A DNA stretch of 64,000 nucleotides from Staphylococcus arlettae (GCF_002902345.1 NZ_PPQB01000010.1:192999-256998); one strand, 5' to 3'. Shown: positions 29,288 to 38,635, numbered from the stretch's first letter. The notes: generated from the letters alone by a model not told the origin. Made by a program: numbers and translations.

Positions 29288-30013
29288 ATGGACATTTATA
29301 TATTAGTAATAATTTCAATTTTGTTTGGAGCCCTTGTTAGAACTGTATTTGGTTTTGGTGAAGCACTGGTAACGATGCCCATTCTTGCTTTATTGGGAAT
29401 AGATTTAAAGTTGGCTATAGCTTTAGTTGGTATTATCGGGGTCCTAGTAGCTATGCCAAAATTTATAACCAATTATAAAGTAGTCAATTGGAATATTGTT
29501 AAAAGATTACTTATTGGATCTATAATAGGGACACCACTTGGTATAGTGTTAATTCTATTTATCGACGAAAATATTGTTTTAAATATCCTCGGAAGTTTAC
29601 TCGTGCTCTATGGCGCTATTAATATACTCGGTATACAGTTAATGACTAAATATAATATAAAGGATATGTTTGATTATGTAGCTGGTTTATTTTCAGGAGT
29701 GTTAGGGGCAGCATACAATAGTCATGGTGTACCGATAGTAGTATATGGGACTTTGAAAAAGTGGGATATAGTGAAATTAAAACAGATTTCACAGGTTCAC
29801 TTTTTTATTGTAGGTCTAGTAGTTATTACCAATCATGCTGTAACTGGATTTTGGACTATGGAAATGTTTTATATCATAATTGTAACGTTGCCATTTCTAA
29901 TAATTATAATAAAACTTGGTGATGTTATTGCTGAAAAAATAGAACAGCAAATTTTAATCAAATATGTATATTTGTTGTTAATCATTTTTGGCATTTTAAT
30001 GATCGTTAAATAA
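29288..30013 (+). CDS. TauE/SafE-family membrane transporter
   Basis: 241 residues, seven to eight hydrophobic helices. N-terminal GALVRTVFGFGEALVTMPIL and the repeat-half motif FSGVLGAAYNSHGVPIVVY are the two conserved half-motifs of TauE/SafE permeases, which export or import organosulfur or small organic anions. The substrate here is unknown. The ATG at 29288 follows GGTGAAAG. No partner genes nearby. Confidence 0.85.
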   Translation: MDIYILVIISILFGALVRTVFGFGEALVTMPILALLGIDLKLAIALVGIIGVLVAMPKFITNYKVVNWNIVKRLLIGSIIGTPLGIVLILFIDENIVLNILGSLLVLYGAINILGIQLMTKYNIKDMFDYVAGLFSGVLGAAYNSHGVPIVVYGTLKKWDIVKLKQISQVHFFIVGLVVITNHAVTGFWTMEMFYIIIVTLPFLIIIIKLGDVIAEKIEQQILIKYVYLLLIIFGILMIVK

Positions 30014-30524
30014 ATTGATACTGATTGAGTATTGAGTTGTAACTCTGAGATACATATTTAATAATACAGTTTGTTGTACATATTAGTGGATAGGATTACA
30101 AAACGCTTGTGTCAGTAATCTAATGTTATTAAAAATAGTTGGAAATAAATGTATTATAAATTAGTGCTATGGCGCTAAAGTTATTTTAAATTACTTGGTT
30201 TTTCATCAATACTTTAGTGTTATTTCTAATTAATTCATCTTGCTTCATGTTAAAAACCTCACTTGTTTTTGTTGATGTAGTTAGAATTGATTGAAGCAAC
30301 ATTATGTAGAAAATTTAACGCATTATTGTCGTATCGTTTGTGTAACTATAATATTTATTATATATTAGCATTTCAGACAAAAATTCTATCTATTTTCGGG
30401 GTAAGTATTACAGGTGCTTGCCCTTGTTTCAGATACAATTTAATGTTGACTTAAATATAATTCATTTTAAATATAAAATTATAGATTAAAATAATTAAAA
30501 ATGATGTAAAATTAGTGTTTTTGT
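30014..30524. other. gene-free stretch
   Basis: AT-rich. It holds a 20-codon minus-strand frame with a GAGGT site (30186-30248), too short to call, and one copy of the motif TATGGCGCTAAAGTT (30167-30181), also seen near 50.14 kb. Nothing else recognised. Confidence 0.45.
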
Positions 30525-30645
30525 TTTACTATTCTGAATTTTATGATATTATACAGTTATATTTAGTTGATACATAGCAACTAAATAGACAATAATTTTA
30601 TTTTTGTGCAGGCGCCATTCTTATATTAAGGGTGGCGTTTTTGTG
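30525..30645 (+). ncRNA. small RNA candidate with two hairpins
   Basis: -35 TTTACT (30525-30530) and -10 TATTAT (30547-30552), 16 bases apart. Then a perfect hairpin ATTTAGTTG / CAACTAAAT, an AT spacer, and a terminator GCGCCATTCTT / AAGGGTGGCG with T5. A transcript of about 85 bases is predicted. It has no ORF with a ribosome site. It could alternatively be the attenuated leader of the DUF418 gene 130 bases downstream. Confidence 0.4.
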
Positions 30646-30776
30646 TTGAGTTTTATATGTTGCTAAGAATTTTAATATATAACTTTGAGCAGCATAATAT
30701 GTGACAATTTTGTTCGTATTTATTTGTGAGTAATGGTGCTAAACTTTCAATATTAAATAATGAAAGGACAACGATT

Positions 30777-31796
30777 ATGAAGCAGAGGATTTACGAATTG
30801 GATTATTTAAGAGGATTTGCTTTATTAGGCATTCTGTTAGTGAATATTGAGGTCTTATTGCATCTCAATATTCATTATGATGCTAATGAAGTACTGTATA
30901 GAAATTTTTTGAACTTTATGATAGAAGATAAATTTTTTACAATTTTTTCTTTTTTATTTGGTATTGGTTTTTATATTTTTATGACTAATGCTGTTAATAA
31001 AGGTTACAATGCATACTTACGCTTTGTTTTACGCTTAGTTTTTTTAGCAATTGCTGGAATGTTACATCAATTGTTACAGCCGGGTGAAGCATTATCGGTA
31101 TATGCTGTTTTTGGAATAATATTGATACCATTTTTTAAATTTAATAAGTACTTTAATTTGTTATGTGGTGTCATTTTGTTGTTGGTTATTTTATATTTAA
31201 ATTCTAAACTACTGTTACCATTACCTTACTTTATATTAGGTGTAGCTGCTAGCCAATTTAAACTTTTAGACAAGATGAAGCAACACCAAGGAACATTAAT
31301 GATATCTTCCTTGGTTATATTCATGCTGGCGCTATGTGCGTTCTATATACTGTATCATTATAATACAGTGCCAACTTACAAATTATTACCAGATATTTCG
31401 AGTAATATTATAGCGCAATATACAGAGAGACGTGAATTGTTTGATTGGTTAGTATTAGCAACCAGTCCCATAATTTCACTGTGTTACGTTAGTTTATTTG
31501 TATTATGTATTCAAACTTCAATTGGTAAATGGATGTTGAAACCACTACAATATTATGGTCAAATGGCGTTGACTAATTATATTGGTCAATCAGTTACCAT
31601 AATAAGCATTGCACAGTTAGTGGAATTACAGCATATTGAATTATGGTTTACAGGTATTATCTGTATAGCTGTTTATATGTTGCAATTAATCATAAGTTGG
31701 CTGTGGTTAAAATATTTTAATTATGGACCATTAGAATATTTATGGAAAATCGTTACATACCAACAGTTTTTTCCATTATTGAAAAAAGCAGAATAA
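30777..31796 (+). CDS. DUF418 family membrane protein
   Basis: 339 residues. N-terminal RIYELDYLRGFALLGILLVNI is the signature of DUF418/YeiB proteins and the C-terminal YGQMALTNYIGQS with FNYGPLEYLWK belongs to the same family. About eight to ten transmembrane helices. Function unproven; relatives are thought to be acyltransferase-like or transport-related. The ATG at 30777 follows GAAAGGA; the frame opens further upstream without a ribosome site. Confidence 0.88.
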   Translation: MKQRIYELDYLRGFALLGILLVNIEVLLHLNIHYDANEVLYRNFLNFMIEDKFFTIFSFLFGIGFYIFMTNAVNKGYNAYLRFVLRLVFLAIAGMLHQLLQPGEALSVYAVFGIILIPFFKFNKYFNLLCGVILLLVILYLNSKLLLPLPYFILGVAASQFKLLDKMKQHQGTLMISSLVIFMLALCAFYILYHYNTVPTYKLLPDISSNIIAQYTERRELFDWLVLATSPIISLCYVSLFVLCIQTSIGKWMLKPLQYYGQMALTNYIGQSVTIISIAQLVELQHIELWFTGIICIAVYMLQLIISWLWLKYFNYGPLEYLWKIVTYQQFFPLLKKAE

Positions 31797-32251
31797 CTTA
31801 TTGAGAATTACTGTTGTTATGTGTAATATATTGTTAATTCAATAAACAACAATGACTATATAATTTCTATACAAAGCAAGATTGCAAAAATCGTTGAGAG
31901 ACGAATTGCTATCTTGCTTTGTTAAGTTGATGAGCAAGTATTACATTATGCATTACGTCAAGGTTATATTTGAAATTTAATTTATACATAATAAAGTATT
32001 TAAATAAAAAGACAAAATATGTTCAAATTTCACTAAATCGAGAGAGTGTAATTTTGTAATAATTTGGTTTTTTATAACTTTTGTGTTCCAATGAGAGATA
32101 GAATTTAATGTGTGGCAAATTAGTATTATAAAGAATTTGAGAGGCAGTTAATGAAGGCTGTCATTAATTCCAATAACAATAGATGTAGCATTAAATTTTG
32201 AGCTTGATGGTGGTTAAATAGAAAATAATTTAAACAAAAGGGTATGATTAA
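31797..32251. other. gene-free stretch with one long inverted repeat
   Basis: Apart from the inverted repeat at 31871-31922 I see no gene. A 16-codon frame at about 32150 with GAGAGGCAG in front is too short to call. Confidence 0.45.
31871..31922. repeat. long inverted repeat after the DUF418 gene
   Basis: ACAAAGCAAGAT (31871-31882) pairs with ATCTTGCTTTGT (31911-31922); TGCAA / TTGC extend the stem and TCG..CGA caps it. No T-tract follows, so it is an mRNA 3' stabiliser or weak terminator. Confidence 0.6.
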
Positions 32252-33253
32252 TTGGAAAAACCAAATATTAAAACGTTAAGGAAATTTGTTAGACCGTTTG
32301 AAAAAGCAGATGATAAGCGTAGCACGGTACAAATAATTAATACGATTGTACCGTTATTCATTTTAGTAGTATTAAGTATAGTCAGTTATAAGTATCATTG
32401 GACGATATCACTAGTGTTAAGTACTATAGCTTCAGGATTTTTAGTTAGAACTTTCATTATTTTTCATGACTGTTGTCATGGATCATTTTTTAAGAAGAAA
32501 AAGTATAATGAAGTATTGGGAAATATTACGGGATTTTTAACATTTTTTTCGTATCGCAAATGGCGTAGAGAACATCTAATTCATCACGCAGGAAGCGGGA
32601 ATATTGATAAACGCGGTATTGGAGACATTTGGGTTATGACAGTTGATGAATATCAAGTGGCGACTAAGGGTGAACGTTTGAAGTATCGTATGTATAGAAA
32701 TCCGATAGTAATGTTTATTTTAGGTCCTATATTTTTAGTGTTAGTGTCTAATCGTTGTAATGCTAAGGATAGTAGACAAAAAGAACGTTACAATACTTGG
32801 TTAAATAATATTGCTTTAGTATTAGTTTATGGTAGCTTGTTGTATTTTATGGGTGTAAGTATGTTCTTTGTAGTATTTGGACCTATCGTCTTTTTTGCTG
32901 CAATGGCTGGTATATGGTTATTTTATATTCAGCATACATTCGAAGATTCATACTTTGAAGAAAGTTCAGAATGGGATTTTGTCAAAGCAGCAATAGAAGG
33001 AAGCTCATATTTTAAATTGCCACTTTTACTGCAGTGGATTACAGGAAATATAGGTTATCATCATGTTCATCATTTAAGTCCTAAAATACCGAATTATCAG
33101 CTGGCAAAAACACATAACAATGTCACTTTATTGCACAATGTAACTACTATTTCATTTAAAAAAAGTTTTGAGTCTTTGAAATATAAATTATACGATGAAC
33201 AAAGAAAGTGCTTCATAACTTTTAAAACTTTTAAATTACGATATGGCTATTAA
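32252..33253 (+). CDS. membrane fatty acid desaturase
   Basis: 333 residues. The three histidine boxes of membrane acyl-lipid desaturases are present: HDCCH (72-76), REHLIHH (about 106-112) and GYHHVHH (about residue 268). Four transmembrane segments. The enzyme introduces a double bond in membrane acyl chains, using di-iron and an electron donor, and in Bacillus the homologous Des acts at low temperature. TTG start with an AAAGGG site. No two-component DesKR pair is adjacent. Perfect terminator downstream. Confidence 0.9.
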   Translation: MEKPNIKTLRKFVRPFEKADDKRSTVQIINTIVPLFILVVLSIVSYKYHWTISLVLSTIASGFLVRTFIIFHDCCHGSFFKKKKYNEVLGNITGFLTFFSYRKWRREHLIHHAGSGNIDKRGIGDIWVMTVDEYQVATKGERLKYRMYRNPIVMFILGPIFLVLVSNRCNAKDSRQKERYNTWLNNIALVLVYGSLLYFMGVSMFFVVFGPIVFFAAMAGIWLFYIQHTFEDSYFEESSEWDFVKAAIEGSSYFKLPLLLQWITGNIGYHHVHHLSPKIPNYQLAKTHNNVTLLHNVTTISFKKSFESLKYKLYDEQRKCFITFKTFKLRYGY

Positions 33254-33282
33254 AACAAGGTTATGTTATAACCTTGTTTTTT
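33252..33282 (+). terminator. desaturase terminator
   Basis: AAAACAAGGTTAT / ATAACCTTGTTTT stem followed by TT, starting at the stop codon. Confidence 0.9.
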
Positions 33283-33523
33283 CAAATTAAATAAGGATAT
33301 TATCATTTTTATTAGTATAAATATGTAAAAAAATCAATAGATATTTTTAACAGACACTAAAATGTCAAAATTTAACATAGTTGTAATCAATTCAGAATTG
33401 CCAAAAATGTATTTATTATGATAAATTTAATTGATGTTAAAAACTGAGGGATGTATATTTATTGCATCTTTTGGTTTTTTCATTTTGTTTGTTATTTGTA
33501 AGCAAGAAAAAGGGGGTTAAATA

Positions 33524-34798
33524 GTGCGACTATTTAAGAAAATAAGTTTACCAATGCAAATAGTTATTGCTTTGGTACTTGGGGTTATTCTTGGCAGTAT
33601 ATTACATGGAAATAAGGACGTAATTAATTACATACAACCTATCGGAGATGTATTTATAAATTTAATTAAAATGATCGTTGTGCCGATTGTATTTTGTTCA
33701 TTAGCATTATCTATTTCTAATGTTGGTGATACAAAAACGATTGGACGTTATGGTGGAAAGACTTTACTATATTTTGTTATTATGACAAGTTTTGCTATAT
33801 TTATGGGACTTGTGTTTGGTAATTTATTTAAACCTGGTACAGGACTAAATCCAGATTTGTTACCTAAAGGTGATATTTCTAAATATGAAGAAACTGCGAA
33901 AGGTGCAGAAGAAACTACATATGGAAACCATCTAATCGATACAATTGTAAACATTATACCTACGAATATTTTTGATGCGCTTGCAACAGGAGAGTTATTA
34001 CCTATAATTTTCTTCTCAGTATTCTTTGGTCTTGCTTTAGCTGCAATTGGCGAAAAAGCAGCTCCTGTAAAAGACTTTTTAGGCGGCGTATTAGAGGCAG
34101 TATTCTGGATGATTGGTAAAGTATTATTATTAGCGCCATTAGCTGTATTTGCATTTATTACAACAACAATCATTACATTTGGCTTATCAGCGCTAATTCC
34201 TTTATTCAAATTATGCCTAACTGTAGTAGTAGCTATGTTCTTCTTTATATTTGTAGTATTAGGCATTGTGTCTAGAATTTGTGGTGTTAAAATCACACAA
34301 ATTATTAAATTATTGAAAAATGATTTAATGTTAGCATTTTCAACTGCAAGTTCTGAAGCTGTACTACCTACAGTTATGAGAAAAATGGAACGTTTCGGTG
34401 TGCCAAGAGATATCGCATCATTTGTATTGCCTACAGGTTATTCCTTTAACCTAGATGGTGCTGCTATGTATCAATCAATTGCAGCTCTATTCGTAGCGCA
34501 ATTATACGGTGTAGATTTAAGCATACCAGAACAAATTATTTTAATGGTTACGTTAATGTTAACTTCAAAAGGTATGGCAGGTGTGCCTGGAGCTTCAATC
34601 GTTGTATTATTAACAACATTGGGTTCAGTAGGATTAAATCCTCAAGGCCTTGCACTAATTATTGGCGTAGACCGTATTTTAGAAATGTTACGTACTTGTG
34701 TAAATGTATTAGGTAACTCTGTAGCGTCTATCTATATTGCTAAGACTGAAGGCGTTTACGATAAAAAAGAAGGTCAAGAATATTTGAAAACGATTTAA
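33524..34798 (+). CDS. gltT: GltT-like dicarboxylate/amino acid:cation symporter
   Basis: 424 residues, the DAACS/GltP family length. Conserved serine-rich motif LAFSTASSEAVLPTVM (hairpin HP1), NLDGAAMYQSIAALF (with the NMDGT-type site) and VPGASIVVLLTT (HP2). It imports glutamate/aspartate or C4-dicarboxylates with sodium or protons. GTG start with an AAAGGGGG site. Monocistronic, with a strong terminator. The close similarity to S. aureus GltT supports the symbol; specificity is inferred. Confidence 0.9.
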   Translation: MRLFKKISLPMQIVIALVLGVILGSILHGNKDVINYIQPIGDVFINLIKMIVVPIVFCSLALSISNVGDTKTIGRYGGKTLLYFVIMTSFAIFMGLVFGNLFKPGTGLNPDLLPKGDISKYEETAKGAEETTYGNHLIDTIVNIIPTNIFDALATGELLPIIFFSVFFGLALAAIGEKAAPVKDFLGGVLEAVFWMIGKVLLLAPLAVFAFITTTIITFGLSALIPLFKLCLTVVVAMFFFIFVVLGIVSRICGVKITQIIKLLKNDLMLAFSTASSEAVLPTVMRKMERFGVPRDIASFVLPTGYSFNLDGAAMYQSIAALFVAQLYGVDLSIPEQIILMVTLMLTSKGMAGVPGASIVVLLTTLGSVGLNPQGLALIIGVDRILEMLRTCVNVLGNSVASIYIAKTEGVYDKKEGQEYLKTI

Positions 34799-34809
34799 TT
34801 TAAGCTGTG

Positions 34810-34840
34810 AAAAAGACGACGAAAATGTCGTCTTTTTTTT
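34810..34840 (+). terminator. gltT terminator
   Basis: AAAAAGACGAC-GAAAAT-GTCGTCTTTTTTTT. Confidence 0.93.
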
Positions 34841-34919
34841 GTGTTAAACAGTTGATAATTGCTACTTTTTATAGTAAATTTATGTGCTGATATTTCTTTA
34901 AAAAAGGAGCAATTTAAAA

Positions 34920-35390
34920 ATGGAGATGAGAATCGCAAATAAAAATGATATAGAAACAATTATTGAATTAAGAAAAGCTCAATTATTAGATCAAGGTATG
35001 TTACCAACGGTCAATATTGATGATAATATGAAACAATATTTCGAAGAAGTGTTTGAGAAGGAACATATATATCAAATATTTTTAATAGATAATGGAGAAA
35101 TTGTATCTACAGGCGCTGTGGTTATTCAACAAATTCCACCAGCATATGATAATTACACTGGTCAAGAAGGTTATATAACAAATGTATATACGAAACAAGC
35201 ATATAGAGGTTTAGGACTAGGAAAGCAAGTTATCGACCAATTAATAAAGCAATGTAAGATGTTAGATGTTAACGTAGTGAACTTAAAAGCATCAAGTGAT
35301 GGTGCGCATTTATATTCAAAAATTGGCTTTTTCAACAATCCTACGTCTATGACGCTAGAATTAGCTGAAGATGATCAACAAGCAAATTAA
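34920..35390 (+). CDS. GNAT N-acetyltransferase
   Basis: 156 residues. ITNVYTKQAYRGLGLGKQVID is motif A and DGAHLYSKIGFF motif B. The N-terminal MRIANKNDIETIIELRKAQ is typical for this fold. Substrate unknown. The ATG at 34920 lies nine bases after AAAGGAGC; a second ATG two codons later is also possible. Terminator follows. Confidence 0.85.
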   Translation: MEMRIANKNDIETIIELRKAQLLDQGMLPTVNIDDNMKQYFEEVFEKEHIYQIFLIDNGEIVSTGAVVIQQIPPAYDNYTGQEGYITNVYTKQAYRGLGLGKQVIDQLIKQCKMLDVNVVNLKASSDGAHLYSKIGFFNNPTSMTLELAEDDQQAN

Positions 35391-35404
35391 ACGTAATAAA
35401 TAAC

Positions 35405-35455
35405 AAAGCATGTATCCGTAAATCAACAGTGCAGTTACGAATACATGCTTTTTCT
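35405..35455 (+). terminator. GNAT gene terminator
   Basis: AAAGCATGTATCCGTAA / TTACGAATACATGCTTT with one mismatch, then TTCTCTTTT. Confidence 0.88.
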
Positions 35456-35501
35456 CTTTTTTATATTTAATGTTATTCATGTAATGGTTTGATATAGAAC
35501 A

Positions 35502-35589
35502 ATAGGTGGTATGTGATTAACAACACCTATAGAGTAATAATAATAATTTATGATTCAATTTGCAGCGCCACTTAACTGTGGCTTTTTTA
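35502..35589 (+). ncRNA. small RNA candidate with two hairpins
   Basis: Hairpin ATAGGTG / CACCTAT, an AT-rich spacer, then TGCAGCGCCAC-TTAACT-GTGGC followed by TTTTTT. The order hairpin, AT spacer, TGCAG(G)CGCCA terminator resembles the candidate at 30.6 kb. I find only a poor promoter upstream. Confidence 0.3.
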
Positions 35590-35620
35590 TGTTGTTAGAC
35601 CTATTATGGTACGAACAAAA

Positions 35621-35659
35621 ACTGGTGTAACACTTTCGTACAACGAGTTACACCAGTTA
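35621..35659 (-). terminator. terminator of the acidic mini-protein gene
   Basis: On the minus strand ACTGGTGTAAC / GTTACACCAGT form an 11-bp perfect stem followed by TTTTTG. Confidence 0.8.
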
Positions 35660-35681
35660 AAATGATACGTGATTTATTAGA

Positions 35682-35831
35682 CTAAAATTGATCATCTGAG
35701 CGATCTTCATCTGCCTCTTCGTGATCTACTCCTTCAAATTCGTCAAATTCTGTTGATGGATTAGCAACTAAAAAGCGAAATCCTAAAAAACTTAATGTTG
35801 AGACAATACCAATTAATACGTACTTTTTCAT
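35682..35831 (-). CDS. 49-residue acidic single-helix membrane or secreted peptide
   Basis: Starts MKKYVLIGIVSTLSFLGF, a signal-like helix, followed by a 27-residue tail with about 13 Asp/Glu (EFDEFEGVD.. EADEDRSDD). The ATG at 35831 follows AAAGGTGG with seven bases spacing, and a perfect terminator lies 25 bases downstream, so it looks like a complete small gene. No family recognised. Its size and helix plus acidic tail invite comparison with small membrane regulators or toxins, but nothing proves that. Confidence 0.65.
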   Translation of the reverse strand: MKKYVLIGIVSTLSFLGFRFLVANPSTEFDEFEGVDHEEADEDRSDDQF

Positions 35832-36421
35832 AATTTTCCACCTTTGTTTTTAACAATAACTTATACAAAAGCTTTTAGCTCTATATCAATGTGAGGTTTT
35901 ATTAATATATAAGACAATTTAGTAATGACTTGTTATAGAGTGTTATTTACAATATAACTTTTGGATAATTTATTATTTTATAATTTGTATTATACATTTG
36001 AGCTAGATATCGAACAATTATTTTAATGATTTATGTAAGCGATATAAATATGTATCGTAAGTACTATTATTCCACTGTGAAAGTAACATAAACATAATTC
36101 AGAATAATTCTCTATAAAAAACAGCTATTTTTATTAATAATTAAAATAGTAATTGTATTGTACCGTATATTTATTGATGTTGCTAGTGGATTTTGTAATT
36201 TTGTATTGCTGTAATGATCTTTACAATACTGTAATAAAGGAAGCTTAAAAAATAGTGGCACAAAGAATATAACTTGGGTGAGTTATAACATAATATTAAA
36301 ATTATTTTACAGTAGGGTTATAATGCGACTGAATTATATGCAAATGCTATAATGCATCCATGAAAGATTTATTATTAAGTTATTAAAATGGGATGTAACA
36401 ACTATAAAGGATGATTATAAA
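35832..36421. other. 590-base gene-free stretch
   Basis: Very AT-rich, stops in all frames. A TATAAT at about 36350 may be part of the promoter of the following SDR gene. No repeat or RNA structure convinced me. Confidence 0.5.
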
Positions 36422-37234
36422 ATGAAAGTAGTATTAATAACTGGTGCAAGTAGTGGTATAGGATTTGAAACTGCCAAATTACTTGCGCAAAAGGGGTATA
36501 AAGTTTATGGTGCTGCGCGTCGTGTCGAAGCGATGAAAGTATTAGAAAAATTCGGCGTCACACCAATTAAATTAGATGTTACAAATAATGACTCGATACA
36601 CAATACGATTGATACATTAATTGAAAAAGAACATCGTATAGATGTGTTAATTAATAACGCAGGGTATGGTTCGTTTGGAGCAATTGAAGATGTAGAGGAA
36701 GAGGAAGCAAAAAGACAATTTGAAGTGAATCTATTTGCTGTTGCTAAGCTGATTAAATTAGTACTACCATATATGCGCCAACAACGTTACGGAAAGATTA
36801 TCAATATTTCTTCAATGTCCGGAAAGATTCCAGCTTATTTAGGTGGTTGGTATAGTGCTACAAAGTATGCTTTAGAAGGATTTAGTGGTAGTTTACGGTT
36901 AGAAGTTTCTGATTTTGGAATAGACGTTGTACTTATAGAACCAGGTTCTGTTAAAACAGATTGGGCAATCATCTCTGCAGATAATTTAGAGCGTTCAGCA
37001 CGTGGTGGCGCTTATGAAGTGACTGCGACAAAAATTGCTCAAGGTTTACGAAAACGATATGAGAAAGATATGATGTCTGATCCGGCAGTTATTGCAAAGT
37101 ATATAGTGAAGTCAATTGAAAGTAAAAAAAGCAAAGCGCATTATCTAGTTGGATTTGCAGCAAAACCATTAGTTTTTTTACATGCTGTTTTACCAACTAA
37201 AATATTTGATGTGTTATTGAAAAAATTTAGTTAA
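36422..37234 (+). CDS. short-chain dehydrogenase/reductase
   Basis: 270 residues, classical SDR. Cofactor motif TGASSGIGFETA, NNAGYG, catalytic Ser in INISSMSG, and Tyr/Lys in YSATKYALEGF. The basic residues after the glycine motif (AARRVEA) suggest NADP. The substrate is not predictable; the EPGSVKTDW segment resembles the retinol-dehydrogenase-like subgroup. GGATG ribosome site. Monocistronic. Confidence 0.9.
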   Translation: MKVVLITGASSGIGFETAKLLAQKGYKVYGAARRVEAMKVLEKFGVTPIKLDVTNNDSIHNTIDTLIEKEHRIDVLINNAGYGSFGAIEDVEEEEAKRQFEVNLFAVAKLIKLVLPYMRQQRYGKIINISSMSGKIPAYLGGWYSATKYALEGFSGSLRLEVSDFGIDVVLIEPGSVKTDWAIISADNLERSARGGAYEVTATKIAQGLRKRYEKDMMSDPAVIAKYIVKSIESKKSKAHYLVGFAAKPLVFLHAVLPTKIFDVLLKKFS

Positions 37235-37258
37235 TTTTTCGAAAAGGTAAACAGTTGT

Positions 37259-37286
37259 TTGACATGTCCTACAAATACTGTATACT
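37259..37286 (+). promoter_or_regulatory. cspC promoter
   Basis: Perfect -35 TTGACA (37259-37264), 16-base spacer, -10 TATACT (37281-37286). It leaves an untranslated leader of about 110 bases before cspC, as usual for cold-shock genes whose leader folds differently with temperature. Confidence 0.78.
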
Positions 37287-37405
37287 AAAGATAAGTAATT
37301 CGAGTTCGTTATATATGTATGTAGTTTTATTCGTAAGAATTTTACTCCTATGTGTTATTGAACGATTACAAATATTTTGTGCAAAAGCACAAGGAGGTAT
37401 TTTTT

Positions 37406-37606
37406 ATGAATAAAGGTACAGTAAAATGGTTTAACGCAGAAAAAGGATTTGGCTTCATCGAAAGAGAAGATGGTAACGATGTATTCGTACATTTCTCAGC
37501 TATTTCTGAAGAAGGTTACAAATCATTAGAAGAAGGACAAGCAGTAGAATTCGAAATCGTTAATGGCGACAGAGGCGACCAAGCTGCTAACGTTATTAAA
37601 TTATAA
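37406..37606 (+). CDS. cspC: cold shock protein CspC
   Basis: 66 residues. RNP1 KGFGFIE and RNP2 VFVHFSAI are intact. It binds single-stranded RNA/DNA as a chaperone. The N-terminus [17 protein letters not shown] resembles S. aureus CspC more than CspA. The ATG at 37406 has a strong AAGGAGG site; the frame is open upstream but that is the leader. Strong terminator. In S. aureus the csp gene marks the far end of the clfA-nuc region, which is replaced here. Confidence 0.93.
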   Translation: MNKGTVKWFNAEKGFGFIEREDGNDVFVHFSAISEEGYKSLEEGQAVEFEIVNGDRGDQAANVIKL

Positions 37607-37620
37607 TTTAATAGCTTTTA

Positions 37621-37650
37621 AAACACTTATCTCCGGATAAGTGTTTTTTT
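37621..37650 (+). terminator. cspC terminator
   Basis: AAACACTTATC-TCC-GGATAAGTGTTT followed by TTTT. Confidence 0.92.
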
Positions 37651-37779
37651 GTGTTATGAGCTGGGTAAGTTATTTAACAGGATGACCATAAAACAAGAAA
37701 ATTACATCATCCTTAATAGCAACATATTATGTATTTAAGTTGATAAAAATTTAATTCTATAGCTCTGGAGGATATTAAT

Positions 37780-38211
37780 ATGAGTTCATTAATACCGTAT
37801 TTAACATTTGATAACACTAAAGAAGCCTTAGCATATTACGAAGCAGTTTTTGGTGCTACAGATATCCAACGTCTACCTGTAGATGCTAATCAAGCGAGCA
37901 ATTTTGGTCTTGCAGAAACAGAAGCAGAAAATGCAACTATGCATGCTGAATTTAAAATTGCTGGTACTACTGTCTTAGCTTCAGATGCGTTTGGAGGGAA
38001 TTCAAAGATTAATGATAGTATTGCTTTATTAATTGATTATGATCTTAATAATGAAGCGGATACGAGAGAAGTAGAAGCCTTATATGAACGTGTAAGTCAA
38101 CATGAATCTATTGAGGTAGCCATGCCATTAGCAGAACAATTTTGGGGTGGTAAAATGGCTGTTTTTACTGACAAATACAATGTGAAATGGATGTTACATG
38201 GTCAACACTAA
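37780..38211 (+). CDS. PhnB-type VOC (glyoxalase-like) protein
   Basis: 143 residues. LIPYLTFDNTKEALAYYEAVFGA is the usual start of the PhnB/3-demethylubiquinone-9 branch of the VOC superfamily, and FWGGKMAVFTDKYNVKWMLHG the usual end. Activity unknown. CTGGAGG ribosome site. A perfect 16-bp terminator stem follows 70 bases downstream. Confidence 0.85.
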   Translation: MSSLIPYLTFDNTKEALAYYEAVFGATDIQRLPVDANQASNFGLAETEAENATMHAEFKIAGTTVLASDAFGGNSKINDSIALLIDYDLNNEADTREVEALYERVSQHESIEVAMPLAEQFWGGKMAVFTDKYNVKWMLHGQH

Positions 38212-38282
38212 TGCTACATTTGTATGTTGAATATGAAAAATATAATAAATAGTACATTTTAAATTTAAGTTAATAACAGAAT

Positions 38283-38321
38283 AGAACAATCCTCGCAAAA
38301 TAAAATTGCGAGGATTGTTCT
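38283..38321 (+). terminator. VOC gene terminator
   Basis: AGAACAATCCTCGCAA-AATAAAA-TTGCGAGGATTGTTCT, 16 perfect pairs; the T-tract is part of the stem end. Confidence 0.82.
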
Positions 38322-38329
38322 ACTCTGTT

Positions 38330-38563
38330 ATTAGTCATTTTCTAAGTGAAACAGCATTGATTGAAGATTTAATCCGATTATTAGATAAATATGAGGGCAC
38401 ACGCTCAAATGATGCAATATGGTCAAAATTTACCATTCAAATTACGCACTTATTTGCTGCATATAATCTTAGCCAACGTAATTACAGCAAGACAAAGATA
38501 ATGTCATTGTACAGTTGGGATAGACTAGTGATAATAATGAACAAGATTTTGCTAAAACAATGA
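38330..38563 (+). pseudogene. open frame without start, possible gene fragment
   Basis: The frame through SHFLSETALIEDLIRLLDKYE .. IQITHLFAAYNLS .. LYSWDRLV reads like a real helical protein, but its only upstream starts lie inside the terminator stem and there is no ribosome site. It is best seen as a fragment of a lost gene. No family recognised. Confidence 0.3.
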
Positions 38564-38635
38564 AATCAAACATGGAAAACTGCTAAACTTATATTAAGTT
38601 ACCGCATGTTAAATTAACGAGATAGGGGAATAATG

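Noticed and set aside
30186..30248. 20-codon minus-strand ORF with a GAGGT site
   Set aside because: Too short, hydrophilic, no terminator of its own, no recognisable family.
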